Source: Bedellia somnulentella
Lineage: Eukaryota > Arthropoda > Insecta > Lepidoptera > Bedelliidae
Reading direction: 5' to 3'
Length of the DNA stretch: 64,000 bases
NCBI GenBank assembly: GCA_963576735.1
Contig: OY755197.1
Location: 1,934,501-1,998,500, forward strand
Position numbers and translations under genes: made by a program. The notes beneath the pieces were generated by a model. The model was not told the DNA's origin. It was given only the letters and a program-made list of their open reading frames with translations, and did not search any database. Position 1 is the first letter of the stretch; every line of letters begins with the position of its first letter. Shown here in pieces: positions 1-10,898 of this stretch.

Positions 1-215
1 ACGATCCTGGCAAACCTCTCTAGCTTCATTCACATCCATCAATCTTTTCATACATGCTCTTTAATTCTTCGTACTTCGGACACCTGCCTTATGGTTTGGG
101 CACATAGAGAGGATGGATGACAGTAAAGTGGTGAAAGAGATCTATAGAGCCAATGTGGAAGGTAATGTTAGTAGAGGACGACCTCGGAGGATACATTTAG
201 ATCAAATAAGATTTG
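1..215 (-). mobile_element. LINE-R 3' fragment with internal inversion
   Basis: Bases 1-90 are minus-strand LINE-R 3' coding sequence (the part reading ...KRACMKRLMDVNEA...). Bases 91-215 are the immediately preceding part of the same LINE but on the plus strand (reading WFGHIERMDDSK and GRPRR). The two pieces meet head to head. This is the arrangement expected from twin priming, in which the 5' part of a LINE insertion is inverted. The true 3' end lies left of the window. Not coding any more. Confidence 0.75.
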
Positions 216-436
216 TGTAACAATAAATGAATTATTTCTTTCTTTATTCATCTGCTAATATTTACCATTATCCATTATCATGTGTGCTCTATTTCTCTTT
301 TGCAAAGTCATGATCAACGAAGATATAATTTGGTTTCACAAGGAGAACCACTTTGGAGTACACCAAAAGATAGATATGGAGTAAAGCTATTCTCAACCAC
401 TACAACGCGGTATGAACAAAGCCTTTTTTAATAAAA

Positions 437-687
437 ACATACATACATACATATACTCACGGCTATAAATCCCTTAACGGGGTAGCCAGAGCTTTGGAAT
501 GAAAAATTCCACAGCCACTTTTGGAAGTTGATTGGGGAAAAGATGGTAATAATAAATGTTTTTGATGACGGGTCTCCAACCACATCGCCCAAAAACACTT
601 AATAAGCCCCTATACCCTTAGTCGCCTCTTACGATCACCCACGGGTAGAAATGGGGTAGTGTTATTCTAAGCCGACACTACACGGCA
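437..687 (-). mobile_element. element A, beta
   Basis: Full-length beta copy. It has the ATAC tail at the left, and the complement of the CCGTGTAGTGTCGG start at the right. The flanks are TTTTTAATAAAA on both sides, a 12-bp target duplication. Confidence 0.85.
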
Positions 688-1387
688 ATTTTTAATAAAA
701 AGTACGTAGTTAATAGATAAACGTAACTTTACAGCATTATTATGCAAAAGCGAATTGTTTCACACATAAATAAAACACCTGTTGTACAATTGAACATTTA
801 AAATATTCATTATTCAAATTTGAAATTCAAATTTTGACAACCCTATTTAACTTGACAGAACATTCCTTGTGAACTCATAGGTTTTTGAACGAACTTATCT
901 CATGTCTCTTTTGCACAATACTTAAATGATAGAGACAGAAATATATATTTGTTGTTACATTAATGGGAATTAAGTATTTGATTGGATTAAGTAGATTATT
1001 TTCTTGATAGGTATTTTCAACCTTAAGCAGTAGAAATAAGGGTCAAATTATTTTGAAAATGAACTCATATTATAGGGTTGACTGTTTTAATTTTTACACA
1101 CGATATTTAACGAGCCTTGAAGTTCGTCAAAAACTTTAGAGCCAACTGCTAGGATTGTCAAATTTAATTAATAAAACAACTTAGTTTACAATATTAAGTT
1201 CCATGAATTGCTGTCAAAAACATTTAACCTAGTACCTAATCGCCTATATAAGATCAGCAATAAATCAGGGGACATACATACAAAAACATCGGATGCACAA
1301 AATTTTACAGCCAGTTTAAGAAGTTGAATGTGGAAAAGATTATTATAGAAAGGTTGGTAAGTAATTATTGCTATATCAAGTATGGTA
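688..1387. other. unassigned AT-rich stretch
   Basis: No coding frame, repeat match within the window, or RNA gene seen. Only short AT palindromes such as TTCAAATTTGAA. Confidence 0.5.
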
Positions 1388-1641
1388 TGCTGTGTAGTGT
1401 CGGCTTAGAATAACTCTACCCCAGTTCTACCTGTGGGTGATCGTATGAAGCGACTAAGGGTATAGAGGCTTTTTAAGTGATTTTTGGGCGATGTGGTTGG
1501 AGACCCGTCACCAAAAACATTTATTATTACCATCTTTTCCCCAATCAACTTCCAAAAGTGGCTGAGGAATTTCTCATTCCAAACCTCTGGCTACCCCGTT
1601 TAGGGAATTATAGCTATTATAGAATTATATGTATGTATGTA
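1388..1641 (+). mobile_element. element A, beta
   Basis: Complete beta copy ending in (GTAT)n. TATCAAGTAT is repeated on both sides with one difference near its end, supporting a target duplication. Confidence 0.85.
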
Positions 1642-1827
1642 TCAAGTATAGCAGTTCAAAAATAATATTCATCCAAATGTTGTGCGAACCTGACTAAAAT
1701 CCACGTTTCACACACTCGTTATTCTTCTTACTCGTCTTTCATTCTATTCTTTACTTTAGCCTTATACAAACAACTCCGTTACTGATATAACAAACTCACT
1801 AAGGGCCAATACAGTATTAATTCCTAG

Positions 1828-2064
1828 ACATATACTCACGGCTTTAAATCCCTAAAAGAGGTAGCCAGAGCTGAGAAATTAGAAATTCCTCAGCCACTTT
1901 TGGAAGTTGAATGGGGAAAAGATGGTAGAATAAAGGTTGCTGGTGATGGGTCTTCAACCGCATCGCCCAAAATCCCTTTAAAAGCCCCAATACCGTTAGT
2001 CGCCTCTTACGTATAACCACCGGTAGAAATGGGGTAGTGCTATTCTAAGCCGACACTACACAGC
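1828..2064 (-). mobile_element. element A, alpha
   Basis: Complete alpha-like copy with a short tail, flanked by ATTAATTCCTA on both sides. It lies tail to tail with the copy ending at 1641. Confidence 0.85.
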
Positions 2065-2576
2065 TATTAATTCCTATTTTACCATATGTCCAGAATATCT
2101 AATCATTAGCTAAAATGGTTGGCTTTTGGCACGTGATAGAGGATAATCGATTCAAAATATTACTACAAATTAATCCTTATTAAGTTTATGAAGATAAAAG
2201 ATGGTCAGAGCTGATGAATAGATCGTTGGTGATGATTTTCTAATCTAACCCGACCAACCGCTTTAGTATGCTATTTACGATAATATCACAAAGAATACAC
2301 GTATACAAGTGTACAAAGTATAAAAAAGTGTACGGGGCGAGATGTTTCAAAATCCTATAGTATTATTGATTCCGATTTTTATAATACTGTTTTAATATTG
2401 CAGACTTATTGCCATTATTGGACTAAAGAGCGGTTATTCCTATTTCAGTTGGTATCAGGTTTAAAAGCAAAACACAACAAACTTATTTTAATAAATTAAT
2501 GGAGATCAAACTTTTCTCATGTTTTCATAACACGAACTTATACCAATCCCAAGTATTCTAATATCAATGTAAAATT
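2065..2576. other. unassigned stretch
   Basis: Nothing recognisable: no long frame, no repeat seen elsewhere in the window. Confidence 0.5.
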
Positions 2577-2827
2577 ACATACATACATACATATACTCAC
2601 GGCTATAAATCCCTTGAAGGGGTAGCCCGAGCTAAGGAATAAGAAATACCTCAGCCACTTTTGGAAATGTGAGTGGGGAAAAGATAGTAAAATAAAGGTT
2701 GTTGGTGACAGGTCTCTAACCGCATCGCCCAAAGATCCCTTGAAAGCCCCAATACCGTTATTCGCCTTTTACGTACACCTACCGGAAGAAATGAGGTTGT
2801 GCTATTCTAAGCCGGCACTACACAGCA
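2577..2827 (-). mobile_element. element A, alpha
   Basis: Full alpha copy. AATTACAT lies immediately outside each end. Confidence 0.85.
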
Positions 2828-3085
2828 CATTTAATTACATCCTTAAAAAATCCCGTATTAAATTAATTGCACATCAAAATTCGGAAGAGCCGAAAAATTA
2901 TAATGTCACATTCACGGAAATGACTGTTTTTATACAAATAGCTTTAGCATTATAGAAAATTACAGGTTATAGTTGAATGTGCCTAATACGTTACAGTAAC
3001 TTAATGAATGTTTTGCCAAATGGTGTTATAGATGACACGTCGCTAAGCTTGAATACATTTTAGAGTAAAATGACTCAAAACTAAT

Positions 3086-3215
3086 TCACGACGTATATCT
3101 CCGGAAGGGTTGGCAGAGGTACTAATACTTCTAAACATCACGTGATATTATAGTCACCTGGTGTTCTTAGTACCCAAGTTTTGCTTGTACAGTGTACTCA
3201 TGTGATAGGGGCTAT
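3086..3215 (-). mobile_element. SINE B, 5'-truncated
   Basis: Contains the B 3' half (TTGGCAGAGGTACTAATA, CACGTGATATT, GTTTTGCTTG) but not the tRNA-like head. Confidence 0.75.
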
Positions 3216-3285
3216 GTAAAAACACTTGAAGTAACAACAGTACAGAATCAATAATGAATTGTTTTTAAATAATGAAACCTCAAAA

Positions 3286-3366
3286 GTTCACAGCGTATAT
3301 CCCCGAAGGGGTTGGCAGAAGTACTAATACTTCTGAACATCACGTGACATTGTCACCTGGTGTTTA
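3286..3366 (-). mobile_element. SINE B, short 3' fragment
   Basis: Only the last ~80 bp of B, with the CCCCGAAGGGG hairpin and GGCAGAAGTACTAATAC. Two truncated B copies in the same orientation within 300 bp. Confidence 0.7.
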
Positions 3367-3578
3367 GAGGTAAAAAATGAAAGGTTATTTATGGCAATTC
3401 TAAGTCAACTCTATGTATTATTTTTTTATGACTATTATTACTCCATAATGATCACAATATACAATAAACTAGTTTTATTAATCTATTAAAGTAGAGCCAA
3501 ATCAAATAACAATAATACTTGACCTCCATGACTAAGATCTTAATTAAGTGAGTTTAGCTGTGTTTTTATAAAAACTGA

Positions 3579-3720
3579 GTAGTGCCGGCTTAGAATGTCA
3601 CTACCCTTTTCTACCAACGGCTGTCATAAGAGGCGACTAAGGGTAGGGGGCATTTTTGAGTGATTCAAAAGCTCTAGCTACCTCGTTTTGGGATATATGG
3701 CCGTGAGTATATACTCACTA
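3579..3720 (+). mobile_element. element A, internally deleted
   Basis: The start (GTAGTGCCGGCTTAG) and the end (GCCGTGAGTATAT) are both present, but about 100 bp between GTGATT and AAAGCTCTAGC is missing. The B-box-like GGTTGGAGACC block is lost. Confidence 0.75.
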
Positions 3721-3732
3721 TGTATGCATGTA

Positions 3733-3982
3733 TGCCGTGTAGTGCCGGCTTAGAATGTCGCTACCCCTTTCTACCCTCGGGTGTCGTAAGAGGCAACTAA
3801 GGGTATTGGGGCTTTTTATTGGATTTTTGGGCGATGCGGTTGGAGACCCATCACCAAAAACCTTTATACTGCAATCTTTTCCAGACTCAACTTCCAAAAG
3901 TGGCTGAGGAATTTATAATTCCTTAGCTCTGGCTACCCCTTCTAGGGAATTGTAGCCGTGAGTATATGTATGTATGTATGTA
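3733..3982 (+). mobile_element. element A, gamma
   Basis: Complete gamma copy, starting within 15 bp of the tail of the preceding A copy and in the same orientation. Confidence 0.85.
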
Positions 3983-4239
3983 AACGAGTCAATCTTTATT
4001 TTTTATTAAGACTATTATTTTGCTAAGTCAATTGTTTTCCCGCTAAAACTTAGTTTCCGTTAACGGTCGAATTCGATGTGGTATTTTTTACATATCTTTG
4101 TACATCAAAGGAAGTCGCTTGGCCGATAATTGAAGTATAGTTTTGAGAACCCCGTTGTAGCAATTTGAATTTGGAGGGCGGCATTGTTGTTTTTTTACTG
4201 CTTGTTCGTTGTTTAAGCTTAAAGAGTATGGATGCTTTT

Positions 4240-4435
4240 TGCTGTGTACTGTGGGCTTAGAATAGCACTACCCCATTTCTTCCTGTGGGTGTTGCTAAGA
4301 GGCGGCTAAGGGTATTGGGGCTTTTAAAGTGATTTTTGGGCGATGTGGTTGGAGATCCATCACCAAAAACCTTTGTTTTACAATGTTAACCCCACTTCGG
4401 CTTCCACTTCTAAGGATTTATATGTATGTATGTAT
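4240..4435 (+). mobile_element. element A, degenerate 3' half
   Basis: Clear 5' half. The 3' half is reduced to GTTAACCCCACTTCGGC and a TATG tail, and the conserved hairpin and GCCGTGAG are absent. Confidence 0.7.
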
Positions 4436-5000
4436 ACATATTGACTTTTTTTCTAGGTTACCTGATTGGTTTATGATGAAGTCTACTAAAATATATTAAT
4501 CAGCAGTGCTATGTTATTATAAGATAAAGGTTAACAAAATAAAAACGTAAAAAGTGAACATAAAGGTCTTGCAAAGTAATCTAAATATGAAGGAAATTGT
4601 AACAAGACAATTTCTTTAATTTACAAAATCAAAGAGATATCATATTATGTAAATTTATCGTCATTGCAAAATTTAATATTTGTTTGAATAAAGAAAATAG
4701 AATCTTCCAACATAACGTTATATGATCGCATCGATCAAAAACGTGACCCCGAGCAATAACTCGAACATCCAAGTCACATTAATAAGCAGTAATTACAAAG
4801 TATTCCAGTAAAAGACACTACCTTCCCACCCTTTAAACCCCGTCAGCTGATCACGCCAAGTTCAAGAAACGTTGGGGTGAATATTTTTTTGTTCTCGCAA
4901 CGGAAGCAAACCCACCTGTCGTAGGTCAGAAGGTGTGATGACCTTAGTACTGTTTCTAAGAAAGTGTACATTTTAAAAGAATGTTTTATACTATTCTACA
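4436..5000. other. unassigned stretch
   Basis: AT-rich and unique within the window. No coding or RNA signal seen. Confidence 0.5.
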
Positions 5001-5001
5001 T

Positions 5002-5056
5002 ACATACGGGTGTGAATTCCATAGAGAGGTAGCCAGAGGTTCATAATTAGATATCT
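5002..5056 (-). mobile_element. element A variant (A2), left half
   Basis: Reads GTGTGAATTCC...GGTAGCCAGAGGTTCA...AGATAT, matching the A2 copy at 7041. It is cut off at CTTGT by the LINE insertion that follows. The other half resumes at 6546. Confidence 0.65.
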
Positions 5057-6545
5057 TGTATGTATGAATGTATTTGCATATTAACACCTTAATAAACAAA
5101 CTAGCATTATTTCTAAATTGTCACAGTATAAATAATAATAACGGAAACTTATAAAAAAATAACATTCACATAATAATAAAAAAAATAATACATTATTATA
5201 TTTAAAAATAACTAACTACTATTAACCGTTAAATGGTAACTAAATATCTAAAACAATAAAATAAGTTATCTACTAACAGACTCATGCGCAAAAGCACCCA
5301 TGATGCCCGCCGCATTGCCCCGCTGGATTGCCACCGAGAGTCTTTGACTCAGGAAAGCACCAGCACGAGCATCATGGCCATTTTCGCGGAGCCTCCTGCC
5401 AATGTCCCTTATGAATGTAATGGCCTCGGAACCCCACACACCAGATGTCTCAAACGCCACTGGCACGAACAAGTAATTAGATTTAAGGGGCTCGTACTTC
5501 GCGTGCTTAAGCCTTGAAGCCGACTCTGCAGCAGCACCTGCTTGTCTGATGGTCGAGGGCAGATGGGATGGAGCATAAGTGCTGACACACGTTGCATCCC
5601 AGATTAAGCATCTTCCTCTCTCCCACGGGACCAAAGTGAGCCCATCCGGCCGCTTACCATCCGTCCGGCTCAAACCCGGTGGCTCCACCACACACGGAAT
5701 ATTGGCAGATACCAGCGCCCTCCGAATAATGTCGTTCAAGGCATGATGGCGCGGAAAGCGACCAACACACCTTAAACAGTTCAAACCATGATGGCCATTT
5801 ACCTCTACCACCGCGCCACAAAAACAACGATGCCTCTCACACACTTTACAGCCAAGCCTGAGCGCTACAGCTATCCTAAGACTATCGTTGTCCAAAAATG
5901 TTCCCAGCTGCGGTGACGGCAGCGCATGAAGCCACGCACCGGACTCTGGTCTTGATACTGCTTTTAATCTTGCAAGATCTACTCCCTCACAATTCTGCTT
6001 CAAACTGTCCAAGACCCTCTTTGCCAACTCGTCATCCCAATACCTCTGAACCTCGGGGTGCTCCGGCTTATCGGTACACGGGCTAAGAGCCAACCACTCC
6101 GCCAAAGCCTCCTCTGCAAAGGGCAAACAGAAATTGTCACCATTAGTACCTAAAATGCTAGTGACTAAGCCCGCTACCCCATGCACAGAAGACAGAAACG
6201 AAGGCAAACCTAGGTCCCGCATACTACGCACGCCTAAACCGCCATAACGAACCGGCAGCACCGCCTGAATCCACTGATCTCCCGTCAGTGATACATTAAG
6301 GGTTTCTTCTAAGATCTCTCTCAGCACCGCATCAAACTCAGCCACCTCAGCCTCATACCTCCAAACCGGAGAAGTCCTTAAAAAATAAACTGACTTTGGA
6401 ATGGCCAGGCAACTTCGGATAAGGGACAACGCAACGTGCGCCGAGAGATTTTTTAATGTCATGCGCGCTTTCAAAAGGTTTTTCTTTTTTTGTTTTATCG
6501 CAGCGGGGATGGCCTCCGCAAAAATTGGCGCTCCTAAATCAATCA
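5057..6545 (-). mobile_element. 5'-truncated RLE-type LINE
   Basis: A ~1.49-kb insertion on the minus strand, splitting an A2 copy (left half 5002-5056, right half 6546-6640). At least TTGT appears at both junctions. Its 3' end, at the left, has an ATTC/ATAC-rich tail. The right end cuts straight into coding sequence, so the reverse transcriptase core is missing. GC content is visibly higher than in the flanks. Confidence 0.65.
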
Positions 6546-6546
6546 A
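5266..6546 (-). pseudogene. C-terminal part of RT plus restriction-like endonuclease protein
   Basis: An uninterrupted 426-codon frame ends at TAA. Residues ~95-107 (VLPVRYGGLGVRS) resemble the segment after the RT core. A metal-binding cluster follows at C233/C236, C241/C243, HH252-253 and C257. Then come RHH at 266-268, E288, RPDG at 299-302 and WDAT at 316-319. This order (Cys-His cluster, RH, E, PD, D) fits the restriction-like endonuclease of R2-type LINEs and a multi-copy family known in insects, crustaceans and corals. No YADD-type RT catalytic site is present, so the copy is 5'-truncated and the first Met is only where the frame happens to open. The clade is not certain. Confidence 0.65.
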
Positions 6547-6642
6547 TTGTCAATCACTTTTGGAAGTCGAGTGAGGAAAAGATTTGTCAAATTACTGTTA
6601 CTCGCCTCTGACAACACTCATCAAAAGATGGGAATATTGCTA
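6546..6642 (-). mobile_element. element A variant (A2), right half
   Basis: Continues the A2 copy interrupted at 5056: CACTTTTGGAAGTCGAG, GAGGAAAAGATTTGT, TCGCCTCTGACAACACTC. Aligns directly with 7095-7220. Confidence 0.65.
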
Positions 6643-6649
6643 TTACATA

Positions 6650-6894
6650 AATACATACATATACTCACGGCTATATTTCCCTAGAAGGGGTAACCAGAGC
6701 TAAGGAATTATAAATTCCTCAGCCACTTTTGGAAGTTGAATGGGGAAAAGATGGTAAAAATAAAGGTTTTTGGGAATGGGTCTCCAACCGCATCGCCCAA
6801 TAATCCAATGAAAAGCCCCAATACCCTTAGTCGCCTCTTACGACACCCGTGGGTAGAAAGGGGTAGCGACATTCTAAGCCGGCACTACATGGCA
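6650..6894 (-). mobile_element. element A, gamma
   Basis: Complete gamma copy with GGTAACCAGAGC, GGCGATGCGG (complement) and a GCCGGCACTACATGGCA end. Confidence 0.85.
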
Positions 6895-7040
6895 CTATAT
6901 ACAAACTTATAAAAAAATAATATAATAAAATAATTATTTATTTCAAAGTTAGAAGATAAATCTTTGTTTTTTGAACGTCAAATTGAAACTTAACATTAAT
7001 TTAAAATATACTTCTACTCCGGATTCGGAAGGTATATCAC

Positions 7041-7250
7041 TTATACTCAAGAGTGTGAATTCCAAAGAGGGGTAGCCAGAGGTTCATAATTAGATATTTT
7101 GTCAACCACTTTTGGAAGTTGAGTGAGGAAAAGATTTGTAAAATAAATGATGGTCACTCAAAAGGCCCGACTACCGTTACTCGCCTCTGACAACACTCAC
7201 CGAAAGATGGGAATATTGTTATTCTTAACCAATACAATACTACACAACCA
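7041..7250 (-). mobile_element. element A variant (A2)
   Basis: Diverged A relative with GTGTGAATTCC in place of the usual tail-proximal block and TCGCCTCTGACAACACTC in place of the TCTTACG box. The intact reference for the copy split at 5056/6546. Confidence 0.65.
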
Positions 7251-7459
7251 TTATTATGTTACTTCAACATTCTAGTCTTTAGACGTAAGTGTCGGCTTCG
7301 AATATGTATAACCCTATCTCTTTTAGTGGTTATTGTATTAGGCCTCAGGGATGGAAGCTTTTTAAGTGAAAGGATAGAGATGGGCTGAGGAAATCATTAT
7401 CATCAATCCTATATTAGACCATGATTGTTTAAGATATTTATATACATATTTATATACCA

Positions 7460-7680
7460 TTTCTTCCGGTGGGTGTACGTAAGAGGCGACTAACGGTATT
7501 GGGGCTTTTAAGGGATTTCTGGGCGATGAGGCTGGAGACCCATCGCCAACAACCTTTATTTAACCATCTTTTCCCCACTTAACTTTCCAAAAGTGGCTGA
7601 GGAACTTCTAGTTCCTCAGCTCTGGCTACCCCTTGTAGGGATTAACAGCCGTGAGTATATGTATGTATGTACGTATGTAT
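7460..7680 (+). mobile_element. element A, alpha, 5'-truncated
   Basis: Begins at CCATTTCTTCCGGTG, about 35 bp inside the consensus, and has an intact 3' end with a long GTAT/GTAC tail. Confidence 0.8.
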
Positions 7681-8439
7681 TGTTTATGAATTATTATTCC
7701 ATTATAAACTTCCGAAAGAATGAGTAGTATTGTTGATTTTTTAAGGTCTAGCTGCCTCTTTATGAATTATAGTAGAGAGGTAGATTGTTATGTAGGAATT
7801 TGCTATTGAAATTAACCCATAGTTAGTAAAATATATTTTTGTCATAATGCTACATAACGAAGCATTTAAATTAAACGCCCCACACTCTATAATTTGCCCA
7901 TGCCCATGGGTGAGATGAGATATTGCTATTTTTTACTGACACTGCACGGTAAATAACTTAAGTGCAAAAAGAAAGTAGTTGTAAATAGTAGCTTCACCTA
8001 CTTCTTGCTGTAAAATAGTCGAGATGATATATTAAAATATGTTTCTTAGACAATAACGACCTCCTCCAGGCGTTCAATGTTTACTTAAGGTTGTATTGTC
8101 TGTAATTTAGTTACTGTTAACTGGAGATTCAAGATTAAAGCCCGCAGGCTTTGAAGGACTTCGGTATTTTCTTTTTCTATGATCTAGTTTGGTCTGGTAA
8201 ACTCAGACAGTAGAAATTAAGAGGCTTCGTTTACATTAACTATTAATAAAATAAATTCATTTAGTTTGACTTTTATTGGATAACATATACAATAATATAC
8301 ACGCTGTTGCAAATTAGGAAGTTTGGCTTAATATTTTCAAATAATGAGAGGTGAAAAGCTACTTATTTTTGTATGTTAATACGACTTGTATTATGTATAT
8401 AATATAATAAGGTTAGTCTAAAAAATCTAGGCATTTACT
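7681..8439. other. mostly unassigned; possible A remnant
   Basis: No coding signal. At 7885-7950 GCCCATGGGTGAGATGAG...CACTGCACGG looks like a very old minus-strand element A end. The rest is unrecognised. Confidence 0.4.
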
Positions 8440-8610
8440 AACCTGTTTAGTAAGAATAAATAAAGGAAAGAAAAATTTCGACACAGGCGGGAATCGAACT
8501 CGCGACCTCGGGTATACGCTCCCGTCGCTCTACCATTGAGCTACCTATCTTTTATTTATTCTTTATTTATAAGTAATAATTCCCACATGAGGTTTTCATG
8601 AACAAAAAGA
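8440..8610 (-). mobile_element. tRNA-like SINE C
   Basis: Minus strand carries GGTAGCTCAATGGTAGAG (A-box-like) and GAGTTCGATTCCC (perfect B box), then TGTCGAAATTTTTC and an A/T tail. The acceptor stem does not close, so it is a SINE head and not a tRNA gene. CCTCATGTGGG lies on the 5' side, as in other C copies. Confidence 0.75.
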
Positions 8611-9015
8611 TTTAAATTCTGTTTAGTAAGAGTTTGACAAACGTAGGAATTACACTATAATATTCTAACGACACGGCAACTTTTATAATCACATTTTCCA
8701 TTTTTGCCCGAAATGGTAGCCACATTGGAAAGCCACATCACAATTTATTCAGATGAATTTAGATCATAAAACAATAAGCTTCTGAATCTAAAGTAAATAT
8801 TCATAGCTTTAGTTGGAACTTTTATCAGTAAGTAAAACTTTCACTCATAAATTCACTGCCAACCGTTATTTTGCCTTATAAATCTATGAGATCTTCGAGA
8901 ATTTATCGATATCGATACCAAATTAGTTGGTAAGATAAACTTCGTAAGTGATATTATAAAAGTAAATGTGATTTTGTTTGTTTAGCACTCTAACTAAATA
9001 ACCGATTTAGATTGA
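8611..9015. other. unassigned stretch
   Basis: AT-rich. ATTTATCGATATCGATACC is the only notable motif, a short palindrome. Confidence 0.45.
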
Positions 9016-9232
9016 ATACATACATACATATACTCACGGCTATAAATCCCTTAACGGGGTAGCCAGAGCTTTGGAATGATAAATTCCTCAGCCACTTTTG
9101 GAAGTTGATTGGGGAAAAGATGATAATAATAAACGTTTTTGGTGATGGGTCTCTAACCACATCGCCCAAAAATCACTTAAAAAGCCCCTATACCCTTAGT
9201 CGCCTCTTACGATCAGCCGACACTACACGGCT
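9016..9232 (-). mobile_element. element A, beta, with deletion
   Basis: Beta copy missing ~35 bp near its 5' end: TCTTACGATC joins directly to AGCCGACACTAC. Tail ATAC repeat intact. Confidence 0.8.
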
Positions 9233-9458
9233 TTGGTAAGTAAATTAAATATTAGGGTTTCAAATAGGATATAGCATAACGTTTAAGGGTATCTTGAGAT
9301 TTTATGCTACTGAGGCCCAGGGAAAATCAGATCATCGATATTTTATCGATATAGATAAAAAACGAGGTACTCCGAAAGCTTTGTCAATTTCATAAAGTAT
9401 TTAAATTTATTACGGCAATCAAAAGTTTAATATTTATTTCAACCTCATGATAATGATG

Positions 9459-9722
9459 CCGTGTAGTGTCGGCTTTGCCGTGTAGTGTCGGCTTAGAATA
9501 ACACTACCCCATTTCTACCCGTTGGTGATCGTAAGAGGCGCCTAAGGGTATAGGGGCTTTTTAAGTGATTTTTGGGCGATGTGGTTGGAGACCCGTCACC
9601 AAAAACATTTATTATTACCATCTTTTCCCCAATCAATTTCCAAAAGTGGCTGAAGAATTTCTTGTTCCAAAGCTCTGGCTACCCCGTTAAGGGATTTATA
9701 GCCGTGAGTATATGTATGTATG
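9459..9722 (+). mobile_element. element A, beta, doubled 5' end
   Basis: Flanked by TGATAATGATG at 9448-9458 and 9723-9733, an exact 11-bp target duplication. The first ~19 bp (CCGTGTAGTGTCGGCTT) are present twice in tandem, as also seen at 25812. Confidence 0.9.
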
Positions 9723-9754
9723 TGATAATGATGACTAGTTTTATATTTTTTTAA

Positions 9755-10115
9755 CGACATGATAGTCCAGTGGGTAGAACACCCGCCCGAAAACAGAAGG
9801 GCGTGAGTTCCAATCCTGGGTCGGGCCTACACCAATTTGTCTTTTCTAAAGTCATATGTGTGGTTAATTTATCATGGTTGTTAACGGTGAGGGAAAACAT
9901 CGTGAGGAAACCCACATGGCTGAGTTGTACTTAGTCATGTGACAGTGTATTCGTACAAAACGGCGATAGGCCTGCCCCCTATCACGTGAGTACACTGTCT
10001 AAGCAAAACGTGGGTACCTTCTCTGGACACTAGATGGCGCTGCCATGTGAGTTCAGAAGTATTGGTACCTCTGCCAACCCCTTCGGGGATAAACGGCGTG
10101 AACGTTTATGTTATG
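9755..10115 (+). mobile_element. SINE B, full length
   Basis: The tRNA-like head has A box TAGTCCAGTGGGTAGA and a B box close to GAGTTCCAATCC. A ~250-bp body follows (GTGGTTAATTTATCATGG, CACATGGCTGAG, CACGTGAGTACACTG). The shared 3' end is CTCTGCCAACCCC-TTC-GGGG with a TTATGTT tail. TTTTATATTTTTTT flanks both ends. Not a tRNA gene. Confidence 0.9.
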
Positions 10116-10651
10116 TTTTATATTTTTTTGTTAAATTATCATAAAAAAGACAATTACAACAATAATAAAAAGATAGAGCTCTATCTCAAAATCAGACTCC
10201 AAAAAAAAACATATTTATAGAATCAAATTCCCTCACTAATCACAACAAACTATAAACTTTCGATTATACAAATAAAACAATAATCAAGTCTCAGAATCGA
10301 ACCTGGGACTAACCGCAGCTACCGCACATAACCACAATTAGTGGTTTTTATGATCATTATTTGATATTACCGGTTGGCTGTTTTAACCGTAACATAGAAT
10401 ATTTTGATCTTAATACTTTAGGTTTTTTTATTTTATCTTTTAATGAGAGCTTTCTAATAAAGTAATTTTGGTAGTTCTAGATTTAACTGGGTTTTGGTCA
10501 TGTGACCGTATACTTAAACTTAGGAAGAGACTCATAACTGACTAAAAAGCGTAAGTAACCTCTTATCTTTCTTATTTTGTTTTAGAGGAAATATGGTAAA
10601 ACCTTAGGAAAACAAAGAATCACAGATGAACTGAGAGAAACACTTTTAATG
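10116..10651. other. unassigned; isolated B-box-like site
   Basis: At ~10292-10312 the minus strand reads GGTTCGATTCTGAGAC next to CGGTAGCTGCGG, possibly the relic of another tRNA-derived SINE. Otherwise nothing recognised. Confidence 0.4.
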
Positions 10652-10898
10652 TACCTACATATACTCACGGCTTGAAGGGGTAGCCAGAGCTGAGGAATCA
10701 GAAATTCCTCAGCCACTTTTGGAAGTTGCGTGGGGAAAAGATGGTGGAATAAAGGGTGTTGGTGAAGTGATAGTTGGTGATGACCAACCGCATCGCCCAA
10801 CAAACCCTTAAAAGCCCCAATACCGTTAGTCGCCTCTTACGTACTACACCCACCGGAAGAAATGGGGTAGTGTTATTCTAAGCCGACACTACACGGCA
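10652..10898 (-). mobile_element. element A, alpha
   Basis: Complete alpha copy with a very short tail. TTTAATGT lies on both sides. Confidence 0.85.

Noticed and set aside
1477..1665. Recurrent 60-75 codon frames such as those at 1477, 9572, 25927 and 39182.
   Set aside because: They are the same frame through element A copies (starting at its GGGCGATG block). Repeated because the element is repeated, without evidence of a product.
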